Shown here: positions 15,631-23,275 of the stretch, one piece after another | Layout of the letters: every line of letters starts with the position of its first letter | Numbering within the stretch: position 1 is the first letter of the stretch | Assembly (NCBI GenBank): GCA_910584145.1 | Contig: CAJTXX010000025.1 | Span: 1-26,611 of the forward strand | Source of the DNA: an uncultured Eggerthellaceae bacterium | GTDB lineage: Bacteria; Actinomycetota; Coriobacteriia; Coriobacteriales; Eggerthellaceae | DNA: 26,611 nucleotides | Direction of reading: 5' to 3' | Notes under the pieces: generated by a model | What the model saw: the letters and a program-made list of their open reading frames with translations, nothing else | What the model was told of the DNA's origin: nothing | The model's database searches: none | Program-made: the position numbers and the translations under genes

Positions 15631-16463
15631 GGGTCGTCTGCGCCCAGCATGCTGGCGCCTGCTATGGCGTGCAGCGCGCGCTCGACATGGCCGAGGAGGT
15701 GCTCGCGCGCAAGGGTGCGGCCGATACGCTCGGGCCGCTCATCCACAACCCGCAGGTGGTGGCCGACCTGGAGGCGCGCGGGGCGCGGGTGGCCGAAGGC
15801 GCGGCCGATGTGCGCACCGACACCGTCATCGTGCGCAGTCACGGCATCATGCCGCAGGTGCGCGCGCAGCTCGCCGACGCGCAGCTCGATATCGTCGATG
15901 CGACCTGCCCGTATGTGCTGCGCGCGCAGAAGGCCGCCCAGCAGCTCGCCTGCGATGGCTGCCGCGTGCTGATCGTAGGGGAGCAGGGCCACCCGGAGGT
16001 GTGCGCCATCCGCGAGCATGCGCGCATCGAGGGCGCGTGCGTGGATGTGGTGGGCAGCGCAGCGGACATCCCGGAGGATGTCAGCGAGCCGGTCGGGGTG
16101 GTGGTGCAGACCACGCAGCGTGCCGACGCCCTGCGCGCGGTGGTGGAGGCGCTCGAAGCGCGCGGCATCCGCCCGCAGGTGCGCGACACCATCTGCTCGG
16201 CCACCAGCGAGCGGCAGGAGGCCGCCCAGCAGCTGGCGGGCAGCGTGGATGCGATGGTGGTCATCGGCGGGAAGAACTCGTCGAACACCACGCGCCTGGC
16301 CGAGATATGCGCCGAGGTGTGCGAGCGCACCTACCATGTGGAATCGGCCGCCGAGCTCGCGCCGTCGATGTTCGCCGGATGCGCGAGCGCCGGCGTGACG
16401 GCGGGCGCATCGACGCCGGAATACCAGATAACCGAGGTAGTGCGCGCCCTCCAGCAGATGTAG
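15627..16463 (+). CDS. ispH: 4-hydroxy-3-methylbut-2-enyl diphosphate reductase
   Basis: A 278-residue iron-sulfur enzyme that carries out the last step of the MEP pathway, making IPP and DMAPP. The three cluster cysteines are visible: C12 in AGACYGV, C94 in DATCPYV and C190 in DTICSATSERQ. Other family motifs are HNPQVV, VRSHGI, GGKNSSNTTRL and TAGASTPEY. It starts at GTG 15627, overlapping the plsC stop by four bases. In many clostridia the gene is fused to rpsA; here it stands alone and ends before a fresh promoter for der. Confidence 0.94.
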   Translation: MRVVCAQHAGACYGVQRALDMAEEVLARKGAADTLGPLIHNPQVVADLEARGARVAEGAADVRTDTVIVRSHGIMPQVRAQLADAQLDIVDATCPYVLRAQKAAQQLACDGCRVLIVGEQGHPEVCAIREHARIEGACVDVVGSAADIPEDVSEPVGVVVQTTQRADALRAVVEALEARGIRPQVRDTICSATSERQEAAQQLAGSVDAMVVIGGKNSSNTTRLAEICAEVCERTYHVESAAELAPSMFAGCASAGVTAGASTPEYQITEVVRALQQM

Positions 16464-16498
16464 CGCGCCTGCGCTGCGGCGCTGCGCGCGCAATCAGC

Positions 16499-16509
16499 TA
16501 GACTATACG
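16499..16509 (+). promoter_or_regulatory. -10 region for the der-plsY-gpsA operon
   Basis: GC-TAGACT (16499-16504) and the overlapping TATACG (16504-16509) are candidate -10 boxes in the 71-base gap after ispH. Either gives a leader of about 20-25 bases that contains AAGGAGGT (16522-16529). The GCTAGANT form recurs before other genes of this window. Confidence 0.5.
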
Positions 16510-16534
16510 ATGTTCCTCTCGAAGGAGGTGGCGC

Positions 16535-17848
16535 ATGGCGCAACCGATCGTCGCCATCGTCGGGCGCCCGAACGTGGGCAAATCGACGCTGGTGAACCGC
16601 ATAGCCCAGACGAGCGAGGCTATCGTGCACGAGATGCGCGGTGTCACGCGCGACAGGTCATATCACGACGCCGACTGGAACGGCGTCGATTTCGCCTTGG
16701 TCGATACCGGCGGCATCGAGATGGCCACCGACGACGACTTCCAGTCGTCCATACGCGAGCAGGCGTTCCGCGCCACGGAGGAGGCCGACGCGATCATCTT
16801 CCTGGTCGATGGCCGCACCGGCATCCAGGCCGACGACGAGGAGGTGGCCCGCATCCTGCTGCGCGCCGATGCGCCCGCGTTCCTGGCGGTGAACAAGCTC
16901 GACGACCCCGGCAAAGACGACGTGTGGGAATATTGGCAGCTCGGCATGGGGCAGCCGTGGCCCATATCGGCCCTGCACGGGCACGGCACGGGCGACCTGC
17001 TCGACGAGGTGGTGGACGCCATACGCGACGCGGCCGACGCAGAGCCCGAGCCCGATGACGACATCATCAACGTGGCTGTCATCGGGCGGCCGAACGCGGG
17101 GAAGTCGTCGCTCGTGAACCGCCTGACCGACAACGACCGCTCCATCGTCAGCCCCGTTGCGGGCACCACGCGCGATGCCATCGACACGCTGGTGGAGCAC
17201 GACGGCGTGCGCTACCGCATCGTGGACACCGCCGGCCTGCGCCGCAAGAGCAAGATAGACGAGTCGGTGGAGTACTACGGCTTCGTGCGCGCCATGCGCG
17301 CCATCGACCGCGCCGATGTGGCGCTGCTCGTGATAGACGGCACGCTCGGCGTGACGAACGAGGACCAGCGCGTGGCGAACTACGCCGCCGAGCGCGGATG
17401 CGCGCTGGTGGTGGTGCTGAACAAGTGGGATATCGTCGAGGGCGCCGAAGCGAAGCTCGCGGTGCGCGACGGCGTGGCTGAGGAGCTGCAATACGTCGAT
17501 TACGCGCCCGTGGTCGCGCTCTCGGCGCTGACGGGCAAGAACGCATCGCGCCTATGGGGCGCCATCGACGAGGCGTATGCCGACTACTCCGGCACCATAT
17601 CGACGAGCAAGCTGAACGCATGGCTCGCCGAGATACGCGAGGGCGGCCACACCGTCACCAAGGGCAAGACGGTGCTGCGCATCAAGTACGTCACGCAGAC
17701 CTCCACCTGCCCGCCCGACTTCACGTTCTTCTGCAACCGCCCCGATGTGGTCACCGACAACTACGAGCGGTTCCTCGAGAACCGCCTGCGCCGCACGTTC
17801 CCCCTCACGGGCACGCCGGTGCGCTTCCGCTTCAAGAAGAAAGACTGA
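16535..17848 (+). CDS. der: Ribosome-associated GTPase Der (EngA)
   Basis: This 437-residue protein has two consecutive G domains and a C-terminal KH-like domain, the arrangement unique to Der, which is needed to mature the 50S ribosomal subunit. The first P-loop is GRPNVGKST (10-18) with DTGGIE and VNKLDD; the second is GRPNAGKSS with DTAGLRRKSK and LNKWD. The C-terminal region ends in the usual basic tail RFRFKKKD. A near-perfect Shine-Dalgarno AAGGAGGT sits five bases before the ATG. plsY follows after four bases. Confidence 0.97.
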   Translation: MAQPIVAIVGRPNVGKSTLVNRIAQTSEAIVHEMRGVTRDRSYHDADWNGVDFALVDTGGIEMATDDDFQSSIREQAFRATEEADAIIFLVDGRTGIQADDEEVARILLRADAPAFLAVNKLDDPGKDDVWEYWQLGMGQPWPISALHGHGTGDLLDEVVDAIRDAADAEPEPDDDIINVAVIGRPNAGKSSLVNRLTDNDRSIVSPVAGTTRDAIDTLVEHDGVRYRIVDTAGLRRKSKIDESVEYYGFVRAMRAIDRADVALLVIDGTLGVTNEDQRVANYAAERGCALVVVLNKWDIVEGAEAKLAVRDGVAEELQYVDYAPVVALSALTGKNASRLWGAIDEAYADYSGTISTSKLNAWLAEIREGGHTVTKGKTVLRIKYVTQTSTCPPDFTFFCNRPDVVTDNYERFLENRLRRTFPLTGTPVRFRFKKKD

Positions 17849-17852
17849 CCTC

Positions 17853-18599
17853 ATGATCGCTGCGCTCTTCCTCGCCCTGCTCGCGCTGAGCTTCCTGCTC
17901 GGGTCCATCCCGTGGGGGCTCATCGTGTCGAAGGCGTTCTTCAAGACCGATATCCGCGACCAGGGCTCCGGCAACATCGGCGCGACGAACGCCGTGCGCT
18001 CGATGGGCGCTGCGGGCGGCGCGGCGGTGTTCCTGCTCGATGCGGGGAAGGGCGCGCTCGCCGGTGCGCTCGCGTGCTTCGTCTTCGCGCCGCTGCTCGC
18101 GGGCGAGCATGCTCTCGGCATGGTCGAGCTGTTCAAGCTCATCACGGGTGATGCGGCTGCGGCGGAGGCCGCGGTGCGCGCGGGGCAGGTGAGCATGCTG
18201 TGCGCATCGGTGGCGTTCTTCGGCTGCACGGCCGGGCATATCTTCAGCCCGTGGCTCGGCTTCCATGGCGGCAAGGGCATCTCCGTCGCGTTCGGCTGCG
18301 AGTTCTTCGCGCTGACGCCTGTGGGCGCGCTGATCGAGCTCGCGCTGTTCGCGGTGCTCACGCTGGCGACGCGCATCGTGTCAGTGGGGTCTATCGCGGC
18401 GGCGGTGCTCTGCCCGTTCCTGGCGCTCTGGATATGCTGGGGCTGCTGGCCGGCCATCGCGCTCATCACCGCGGCGGCGCTGCTCGTCATCTGGGCGCAT
18501 CGCGGCAACATCAAGCGCCTGTGCGCGGGCGAGGAGCCGCGCTTCGGCAGCAAGGGCGCGCGGCCTGATAAGGCCGATGCCGCGCACGAGGAGGGCTAG
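17853..18599 (+). CDS. plsY: Glycerol-3-phosphate acyltransferase PlsY
   Basis: A 248-residue polytopic membrane enzyme that transfers the acyl group of acyl-phosphate to position 1 of glycerol-3-phosphate. The conserved loops are GSIPWGLIVSK, GSGNIGATNAVRS and FHGGKGISVAFG. It is somewhat longer than the typical 200-residue PlsY, with extra hydrophobic sequence around residues 75-120 and a charged C-terminal tail of about 25 residues. The ATG at 17853 begins directly with the first membrane helix. It lies between der and gpsA; GpsA makes its glycerol-3-phosphate substrate, and the upstream PlsC uses its product. Confidence 0.93.
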   Translation: MIAALFLALLALSFLLGSIPWGLIVSKAFFKTDIRDQGSGNIGATNAVRSMGAAGGAAVFLLDAGKGALAGALACFVFAPLLAGEHALGMVELFKLITGDAAAAEAAVRAGQVSMLCASVAFFGCTAGHIFSPWLGFHGGKGISVAFGCEFFALTPVGALIELALFAVLTLATRIVSVGSIAAAVLCPFLALWICWGCWPAIALITAAALLVIWAHRGNIKRLCAGEEPRFGSKGARPDKADAAHEEG

Positions 18600-18602
18600 C
18601 CG

Positions 18603-19607
18603 ATGGAGCGCATCGCCGTCATAGGCGCGGGCTCCTGGGGCACCGCGCTCGCGCAGCTGCTGGCCGAGAAGGGCTATGAGGCCGTCTTGGCATGCCGGCG
18701 CCAGGAGCAGGCCGACGAGGTGAACCGCGACCACGCCAATGCACGCTACTTGCAAGCGCGGCTCTCCGAGCGCGTGGTCGCCACCACCAGTCAAGCGGAA
18801 GCGCTGCGAGGCGCCATCGCCGCGGTGCTCGTCCCGCCGTCGAGCTATCTGAGGGAGACGGCGGAGCAGCTGGCCTGCCACGTGGCGCGGGAGCTGCCCA
18901 TCGTGGTCTGCTCGAAGGGCGTCGAAGGGGGAAGCGGCCTGCTCGCAGTCGATATCCTCGCGCAGGTGCTCGGCGATGAGAGCCGGCTGGCGGTGCTCTC
19001 CGGCCCGACGCATGCCGAGGAGGTGGTGCGCGGCATCCCCAGCGGGGCGGTGGTCGCTTCGGGAAGCGAGGCGACGGCGTGCTTCTTCCGCGACCTGTTC
19101 GCCACTGAGGCGTTCCGCACCTATACCACCGACGATGTGGTGGGCGTGGAGCTGTGCGGCGCGTTCAAGAACGTGATCGCCATCGCGGTGGGCATCTCTT
19201 ACGGGCTCGGCTACGGCGACAACACCGCCGCCATGCTCATGACCCGCGGCTTGGCCGAGATGAGCCGCATGGTGGTGGCGTGCGGTGGCGATGCGCTCAC
19301 CTGCATGGGGCTCGCCGGGGCGGGGGACATGGTGGTCACCTGCACCTCGCAGCATTCGCGCAATCGCCGCTTCGGGCAGCATTACCTGGCGTGCGGGCGC
19401 ACCTTGGCCGATTTCGAGGCCGACACCCATATGGTGGTGGAGGGCGCGCAGGCGTGCCGCACGCTCGCCGTGCTGCAAGAGCGCTTCGGGGTGGACCTGC
19501 CGCTGACCGATGCCGTGCGCCGCATCATCTGGGATGGCGCCGACCCGGTGGTCGAAGCGCGGGAGCTCGTCGGGCGCCCGCTGAAAGACGAGCTATACGG
19601 TCTGTGA
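18603..19607 (+). CDS. gpsA: NAD(P)-dependent glycerol-3-phosphate dehydrogenase
   Basis: A 334-residue cytoplasmic enzyme that reduces dihydroxyacetone phosphate to sn-glycerol-3-phosphate for phospholipid synthesis. It has the dinucleotide motif GAGSWGTALA (8-17), CSKGVEGGSG, LSGPTHAEEVV, and the catalytic lysine K189 in AFKNVIAIAVG, followed by GDNTAAMLMTRG. Length and motifs are normal. The ATG is preceded by GAGGAGGG inside the end of plsY, three bases after the plsY stop. A terminator follows within five bases of the stop. Confidence 0.95.
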   Translation: MERIAVIGAGSWGTALAQLLAEKGYEAVLACRRQEQADEVNRDHANARYLQARLSERVVATTSQAEALRGAIAAVLVPPSSYLRETAEQLACHVARELPIVVCSKGVEGGSGLLAVDILAQVLGDESRLAVLSGPTHAEEVVRGIPSGAVVASGSEATACFFRDLFATEAFRTYTTDDVVGVELCGAFKNVIAIAVGISYGLGYGDNTAAMLMTRGLAEMSRMVVACGGDALTCMGLAGAGDMVVTCTSQHSRNRRFGQHYLACGRTLADFEADTHMVVEGAQACRTLAVLQERFGVDLPLTDAVRRIIWDGADPVVEARELVGRPLKDELYGL

Positions 19608-19611
19608 GGAT

Positions 19612-19664
19612 GCGGGACCCGTCGGCGTCAGGGAGAGGGAGGAATGCCGACGGGCCCGCTTCTC
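19612..19664 (+). terminator. Terminator of the der-plsY-gpsA operon
   Basis: GCGGGACCCGTCGGC (19612-19626) pairs with GCCGACGGGCCCGC (19646-19659) apart from one bulged A, around a 19-base loop. The tail is TTCTC. It starts five bases after the gpsA stop. Confidence 0.75.
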
Positions 19665-19876
19665 GTGCGCGATGCGCACCTGCTGCCGGACTGCGTTGCA
19701 CGAGGTTCGGGAGGAGAAGAGGATTCACGTTCTTATACGCGCTCGCAGTCCTTGAGCATCGACCTCATGCGCTGCGCGGCATCTCTACCGCATCAGCAAG
19801 GCCATGGTAGCTCGCACGGCGGCGGCGCGTCTGCTGCGTAGGGTGTCGGTTTCCGGGAGGACTCGCGCCCGTTACG
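19665..19876. other. Non-coding gap with no recognised feature
   Basis: Between the gpsA terminator and the structured 3' region of the minus-strand gene there is about 210 bases in which no credible gene, tRNA or known RNA motif was seen. Short open frames cross it on both strands but lack ribosome sites and family resemblance. A TTATACG run near 19733 could be a stray -10 box. Confidence 0.4.
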
Positions 19877-19944
19877 CGCCTGACAACCGCCGCATGCGGC
19901 CGTGCCGTAGGGCGCGCGGGTGCGGCGGTTGTGCACGTCAGGCG
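19877..19944. repeat. Long inverted repeat at the 3' end of the alkyltransferase-like gene
   Basis: ACAACCGCCGCA (19883-19894) is the exact reverse complement of TGCGGCGGTTGT (19921-19932). The pairing continues outward: CGCCTG (19877-19882) pairs with CAGGCG (19939-19944) after a short bulge. The outer arm includes the stop codon of the minus-strand gene. There is no T-run on the minus strand, so it is either an atypical terminator or an RNA 3'-end stabiliser. Confidence 0.6.
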
Positions 19945-20414
19945 AAGCGCTGCTCCAGCTCGCGGAAGGCGCGGCGCAGCTGGGCTGCGCGATCGGCGGC
20001 ATCCACGCGCCCGTTCGCGGCTATCACCCGGTGCGCGGGCACCAGCACTGCGAGCGGGTTCTGCCGCAGGGCGGCGCCCACCGCGCGCGCAGCGCCGGGA
20101 TGCCCGATCAGCTCGGCCACCTCCGTGGCGGTGCGCGTCTGCGCATAGGGTATCTGCCGCACGCATTCCCACACCTGCATCTGGAAGCTGGTGCCGTCCA
20201 TCAGCAGCAGCACGTCGAACACAGTGCGCTTCCCCGCGAAATACTCCATGAGCTGGTTCGCGCAGGCATTCGTGGCCGCGCTCGGCCGCTCGTCGCCTGC
20301 GAGGGGAGCGCTGCCCAAGGCGACGCGGCAGATGCGCTCGCCGCGCGCGCCGATGGAGAGCGGCCCATATGCGGTCCGGTAGATGAAGGAATTCAGATCA
20401 AGAGCGCCTGCCAT
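19938..20414 (-). CDS. Alkyltransferase-like protein (Ogt/MGMT fold, catalytic Cys replaced by Ala)
   Basis: A 158-residue homologue of O6-alkylguanine-DNA alkyltransferase with both usual domains. The DNA-binding part is well kept: FQMQVWECVRQIPYA (77-91), then HPGAARAVGAA with the arginine finger R110, and NPLAVLVP. The active-site motif PCHRV reads PAHRV, with GCG (20034-20036 on the complement) encoding A127, so methyl transfer as known for the family is impossible. The base-flipping tyrosine expected at position 96 is also alanine, and the YAGG loop after the active site is missing. Alkyltransferase-like proteins that lack the cysteine bind O6-alkylguanine and hand the lesion to nucleotide excision repair; that role is inferred here. 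The frame is intact, and AGGAGG precedes the ATG. Confidence 0.85.
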   Translation of the reverse strand: MAGALDLNSFIYRTAYGPLSIGARGERICRVALGSAPLAGDERPSAATNACANQLMEYFAGKRTVFDVLLLMDGTSFQMQVWECVRQIPYAQTRTATEVAELIGHPGAARAVGAALRQNPLAVLVPAHRVIAANGRVDAADRAAQLRRAFRELEQRFA

Positions 20415-20440
20415 GCACCCTCCTCAGCTCTCGAGAGTGG

Positions 20441-20446
20441 ATTATA
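20441..20446 (-). promoter_or_regulatory. -10 box (TATAAT) for the alkyltransferase-like gene
   Basis: A consensus TATAAT on the minus strand lies 26 bases before the ATG at 20414, predicting a leader of about 20 bases that carries the AGGAGG. It is the best -10 match seen in the window. The divergent rpe promoter is about 40 bases away. Confidence 0.65.
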
Positions 20447-20484
20447 GCGCACCCGCGCACGCTGCCGATGCGCGCGAGTTGGGC

Positions 20485-20490
20485 TAGAAT
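20485..20490 (+). promoter_or_regulatory. -10 box (TAGAAT) for rpe
   Basis: GC-TAGAAT-GGG, almost the same as the element before the ABC-F gene, lies 31 bases before the GTG at 20522. The predicted leader of about 25 bases contains AAAGGT. Confidence 0.55.
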
Positions 20491-20521
20491 GGGCAGAGCT
20501 GACGCCGTGGAAAGGTATGAC

Positions 20522-21217
20522 GTGTTCGAACCTGTGAAGATATGCCCCTCCATCCTCTCGGCCGACCTAGCGCGCTTGGGCAGCGATGTCGAGATGGTGG
20601 CCCAGGCGGGCGCGGGCTACGTGCACATCGACGTGATGGACGGCCATTTCGTGCCGAACCTCACGATGGGCGTGCCGGTGGTGAAGAGCTTGAAGCGCTC
20701 CTGCTCACTGCCGCTCGATGTGCATCTGATGATAGACAACCCCCTCGAGGAGCTGCCGTGGTTCATCGATGCGGGCGCCGACATGGTGTCCGTGCATGCC
20801 GAGGTGCTCGATGAGGGCGGCCTCGTGCGCGCGGTGGAGATGATGCGCGCAGGCGGCGTGGCGACTGCGATGGCGTTGAAGCCGGCGACGCCGGTGAGCG
20901 TGCTGGCGCCGGTCATCGGCGCGCTCGACATGGTGCTCGTCATGAGCGTCGAGCCGGGCTTCTCGGGGCAGAGCTACATCGAGGGCTCAGAGGCGAAGGT
21001 GGCCGAGGTGGTGCGCATGGCGCGCGCTGCGGGGGCGAGCCCGCTCATCCAGGTCGACGGCGGCATCGGCGATGCGACCGCGCCGCTCGTGTGCGCGCAG
21101 GGTGCCGATCTGCTCGTGTGCGGCAACGCCGTGTATGCGCAAGACGATCCCGCCGCCGCGCTCGAGCGGATACAGCAGGTCGCCGATCAGGCCCGGCGCG
21201 AGGCGCTCGCCGCATGA
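20522..21217 (+). CDS. rpe: Ribulose-phosphate 3-epimerase
   Basis: This 231-residue TIM-barrel enzyme interconverts ribulose-5-phosphate and xylulose-5-phosphate in the pentose phosphate pathway. Family motifs are CPSILSADLARLG at the start, HIDVMDGHFVPNLTMG with metal-binding residues, DVHLMI, VLVMSVEPGFSGQ and VDGGIG. GTG 20522 was chosen because AAAGG lies six bases upstream and the product then has the normal length; an in-frame ATG at 20468 lies upstream of the likely promoter. It overlaps the cysteine desulfurase start by four bases. Confidence 0.95.
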   Translation: MFEPVKICPSILSADLARLGSDVEMVAQAGAGYVHIDVMDGHFVPNLTMGVPVVKSLKRSCSLPLDVHLMIDNPLEELPWFIDAGADMVSVHAEVLDEGGLVRAVEMMRAGGVATAMALKPATPVSVLAPVIGALDMVLVMSVEPGFSGQSYIEGSEAKVAEVVRMARAAGASPLIQVDGGIGDATAPLVCAQGADLLVCGNAVYAQDDPAAALERIQQVADQARREALAA

Positions 21218-22413
21218 GCGACGCCGTATACCTCGACTGGGCCGCGACATCCCCGCTCTGCGAAGAAGCGCTCGCAGCCATGCAGCCCTATCTGCGGGCG
21301 GGCATGGCCGGCATGCCGGCGAACGCGAACGCGAACGCGCTCCATTCGGCCGGCCGCGCCGCGTACCGCGCGCTCGAGGACGCGCGCCGCAGCCTCGCGG
21401 CGAGCGTGGGCGCGCGCAGGCCCGACGAGATGGTGCTCACATCAGGGGCCACCGAGGCCGACAACGCAGCGCTGCTCGGCCTGGCGAGCGCGGCGGCAGC
21501 GGCGCGCGACCAAGCCCAGAGCGGCGCGTTCAAAGGGCATGTCATCGTCTCGGCGATAGAGCACGATGCGGTGCTCCAGGCGGCGGCGCGCCTCGAGCGG
21601 CTCGGCTTCGACGTGGACTACCTGCGGCCCACCCGCGCGGGCTTCATCGAGGTGCGCGCGCTCGAAGCGGCGCTGCGCCCCAACACGGTGCTGGTGTCGG
21701 TGCAGGCGGCGAACTCCGAGGTGGGCAGCATCCAGCCGGTGGCGCAGCTGGCATCGGCGGCCCACGATGCAGGCGCGCTCTTCCATACCGATGCCACGCA
21801 GGCGCTCGGCAAGATGCGCGTCGACGTGCAGGCATGGGGCTGCGATGCGGCCTCGTTCTCGGCGCATAAGGTCGGAGGCCCGAAGGGGGCAGGCGCGCTG
21901 TACCTGCGCGCTCGCACTCCCTTCAAGGCCCAGGCGCTCGGCGGCGGGCAGGAGAGCGGCCGGCGCAGCGGCACGCAGAACGTGTGCGGCGCAGCGGCGT
22001 TCGCGGCGGCCTGCGCGGCTGCGGTGGACGGCTGGGAGTCGGAGGCTGCGCGCTGCATGCGCCTGCGCGCCCGCATCTACGACGCCGCAGCGGCGATGGA
22101 TGGCGTCGTGCCCACGGTGGAGGCGGCGCCCGCATCGGCTGACTACCTGCCCACCATCGCGCATCTGCTGGTGCGCGGCATCGAGAGCGAGACGCTGGTG
22201 CTGCGCTTCGATGCGCTCGGCATCGCGGTGTCGGGGGGCAGCGCATGCTCGTCGGGCTCGCTCGAGGCGAGCCATGTGCTGCGCGCGATGGGCTTGCGCG
22301 ACGACGAGGCGCGCTGCGCTTGCCGCGTGTCGATGGGCCGTGGCACCACCGAGGCCGATATCGACGCCTTCATCGCGGCGCTCCCTGAGGTCATCCATTG
22401 GAAGAGAGGATAG
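21214..22413 (+). CDS. Cysteine desulfurase (NifS/IscS-like)
   Basis: A 399-residue pyridoxal-phosphate enzyme that takes sulfur from cysteine. It has YLDWAATSP at the start, TSGATEADNAALLG, HTDATQALGK, the cofactor lysine K219 in SAHKVGGPKG, GGQESGRRSGTQN, and the sulfur-accepting C345 in GGSACSSGS. The conserved early stretch that usually reads NPSSLH is replaced by a run of Ala-Asn pairs (PANANANALH) encoded by three GCGAAC repeats. No iscU, sufU or thiI gene is next to it, so its acceptor, cluster scaffold or tRNA thiolation enzyme, cannot be told. The start overlaps rpe (ATGA). Confidence 0.92.
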   Translation: MSDAVYLDWAATSPLCEEALAAMQPYLRAGMAGMPANANANALHSAGRAAYRALEDARRSLAASVGARRPDEMVLTSGATEADNAALLGLASAAAAARDQAQSGAFKGHVIVSAIEHDAVLQAAARLERLGFDVDYLRPTRAGFIEVRALEAALRPNTVLVSVQAANSEVGSIQPVAQLASAAHDAGALFHTDATQALGKMRVDVQAWGCDAASFSAHKVGGPKGAGALYLRARTPFKAQALGGGQESGRRSGTQNVCGAAAFAAACAAAVDGWESEAARCMRLRARIYDAAAAMDGVVPTVEAAPASADYLPTIAHLLVRGIESETLVLRFDALGIAVSGGSACSSGSLEASHVLRAMGLRDDEARCACRVSMGRGTTEADIDAFIAALPEVIHWKRG

Positions 22414-22424
22414 GCGGCATCTGC

Positions 22425-23240
22425 ATGGAACTGGTGAACACCCATTGCCATTCGAGGTATTGCGGGCACGGCGAGGGCGAGGTGGCGGAATACGTGCGCG
22501 CGGCGCGCGCGGCGGGCCTGACCACTCTCGCATTCACCGAGCATTACCCGCTGAGCTCGGCGTTCGACCCGGACGGATACCTCTCGGTGCCGGCGTCTGA
22601 TATGCCCGCCTACGAGCAGGCGGTCGAGCAGGCGCGCGCTGCCGAGCCGCAGATGGAGATACTGCTCGGCATCGAGCTCGACTATCTCGGCGCTGACGAC
22701 GACCGCGCTATCGACCCGGCCGACCTCGATCGGTTCGACCTCGTGCTGGGGTCGGTGCATTTCGTCGACCGCTGGCCCTTCGACGACCCGGCGCAGCGCG
22801 GCGTCTGGGAGCAGGAAGGTCAGGTCGACCGCATCTGGAGCCGCTATGCCGATCTGTGGTGCGAAGCGGCCGGCGACCCGTCGCTGCGCTTCGACGTCAT
22901 GTCGCATCCCGACCTGGCGAAGAAATTCGCCTATTACCCCTCGTTCGACCTCATGCCGCTCTATGAGCGCATGGCCGAGGCGGCGCGCGCGGGCGGGCGC
23001 ATGGTGGAGCTGAACACATCGGGCTCGTATTACGCATGCGCGCAGCCGTTCCCGGCGCCCGATCTGCTCGCGGCGTTCTGCCGCGCGGGCGTGCCGTGCA
23101 CGGTGGGCACCGATGCGCACGTACCGGCGAACGTGGCGCGCGACATCGAGCGGGGCTACCGGCTGATGCACGACGCAGGATACCGTCAGGTCACCGTTGC
23201 GTGCCGGGGCGGCGGGAGGCGCACCATCGCGCTAGAATAG
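22425..23240 (+). CDS. PHP-domain phosphatase, histidinol-phosphatase (HisK) family
   Basis: A 271-residue metal-dependent phosphoesterase of the PHP superfamily. The metal ligands are present in order: H7 and H9 in THCHSRYCGHG, TEHYPL, GIELDYL, GSVHFVD, SHPDLAKKF, ELNTSG and GTDAH. The closest known role is histidinol-phosphate hydrolysis in histidine synthesis, but no other his gene is in the window, so the substrate is open. ATG 22425 is preferred; a TTG at 22398 within the end of the desulfurase gene is possible. The last codons (GCG CTA GAA TAG) double as the -10 box of the next gene. Confidence 0.85.
   Translation: MELVNTHCHSRYCGHGEGEVAEYVRAARAAGLTTLAFTEHYPLSSAFDPDGYLSVPASDMPAYEQAVEQARAAEPQMEILLGIELDYLGADDDRAIDPADLDRFDLVLGSVHFVDRWPFDDPAQRGVWEQEGQVDRIWSRYADLWCEAAGDPSLRFDVMSHPDLAKKFAYYPSFDLMPLYERMAEAARAGGRMVELNTSGSYYACAQPFPAPDLLAAFCRAGVPCTVGTDAHVPANVARDIERGYRLMHDAGYRQVTVACRGGGRRTIALE
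23233..23238 (+). promoter_or_regulatory. -10 box (TAGAAT) for the Nif3-family gene, inside the upstream stop region
   Basis: GC-TAGAAT overlaps the final codons and first base of the stop of the PHP gene. It lies 37 bases before the ATG at 23276, giving a leader of about 31 bases with AGAAGGAG. Confidence 0.5.
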
Positions 23241-23275
23241 CCATCGACGAAGCTTGCCAGAGAAGGAGCTGCCCT

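Noticed and set aside
19644..19841. Small open frame after gpsA with a purine-rich stretch before its ATG
   Set aside because: The purines leave almost no spacing, the ATG lies within the gpsA terminator stem, and the product has no family resemblance.
19665..19876. Possible tRNA (a GGTTCGGG run near 19702 recalls a T-loop)
   Set aside because: No matching acceptor stem, D-arm or anticodon arm could be built around it.
19938..20414. Alkyltransferase gene as a decaying pseudogene
   Set aside because: The frame is complete, has a consensus -10 box and strong ribosome site, and retains the DNA-binding residues, which fits a functional alkyltransferase-like protein better.
22143..23171. 342-codon minus-strand frame across the PHP gene
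   Set aside because: Antisense to a gene with all PHP metal ligands, His/Arg-rich shadow composition, no ribosome site.
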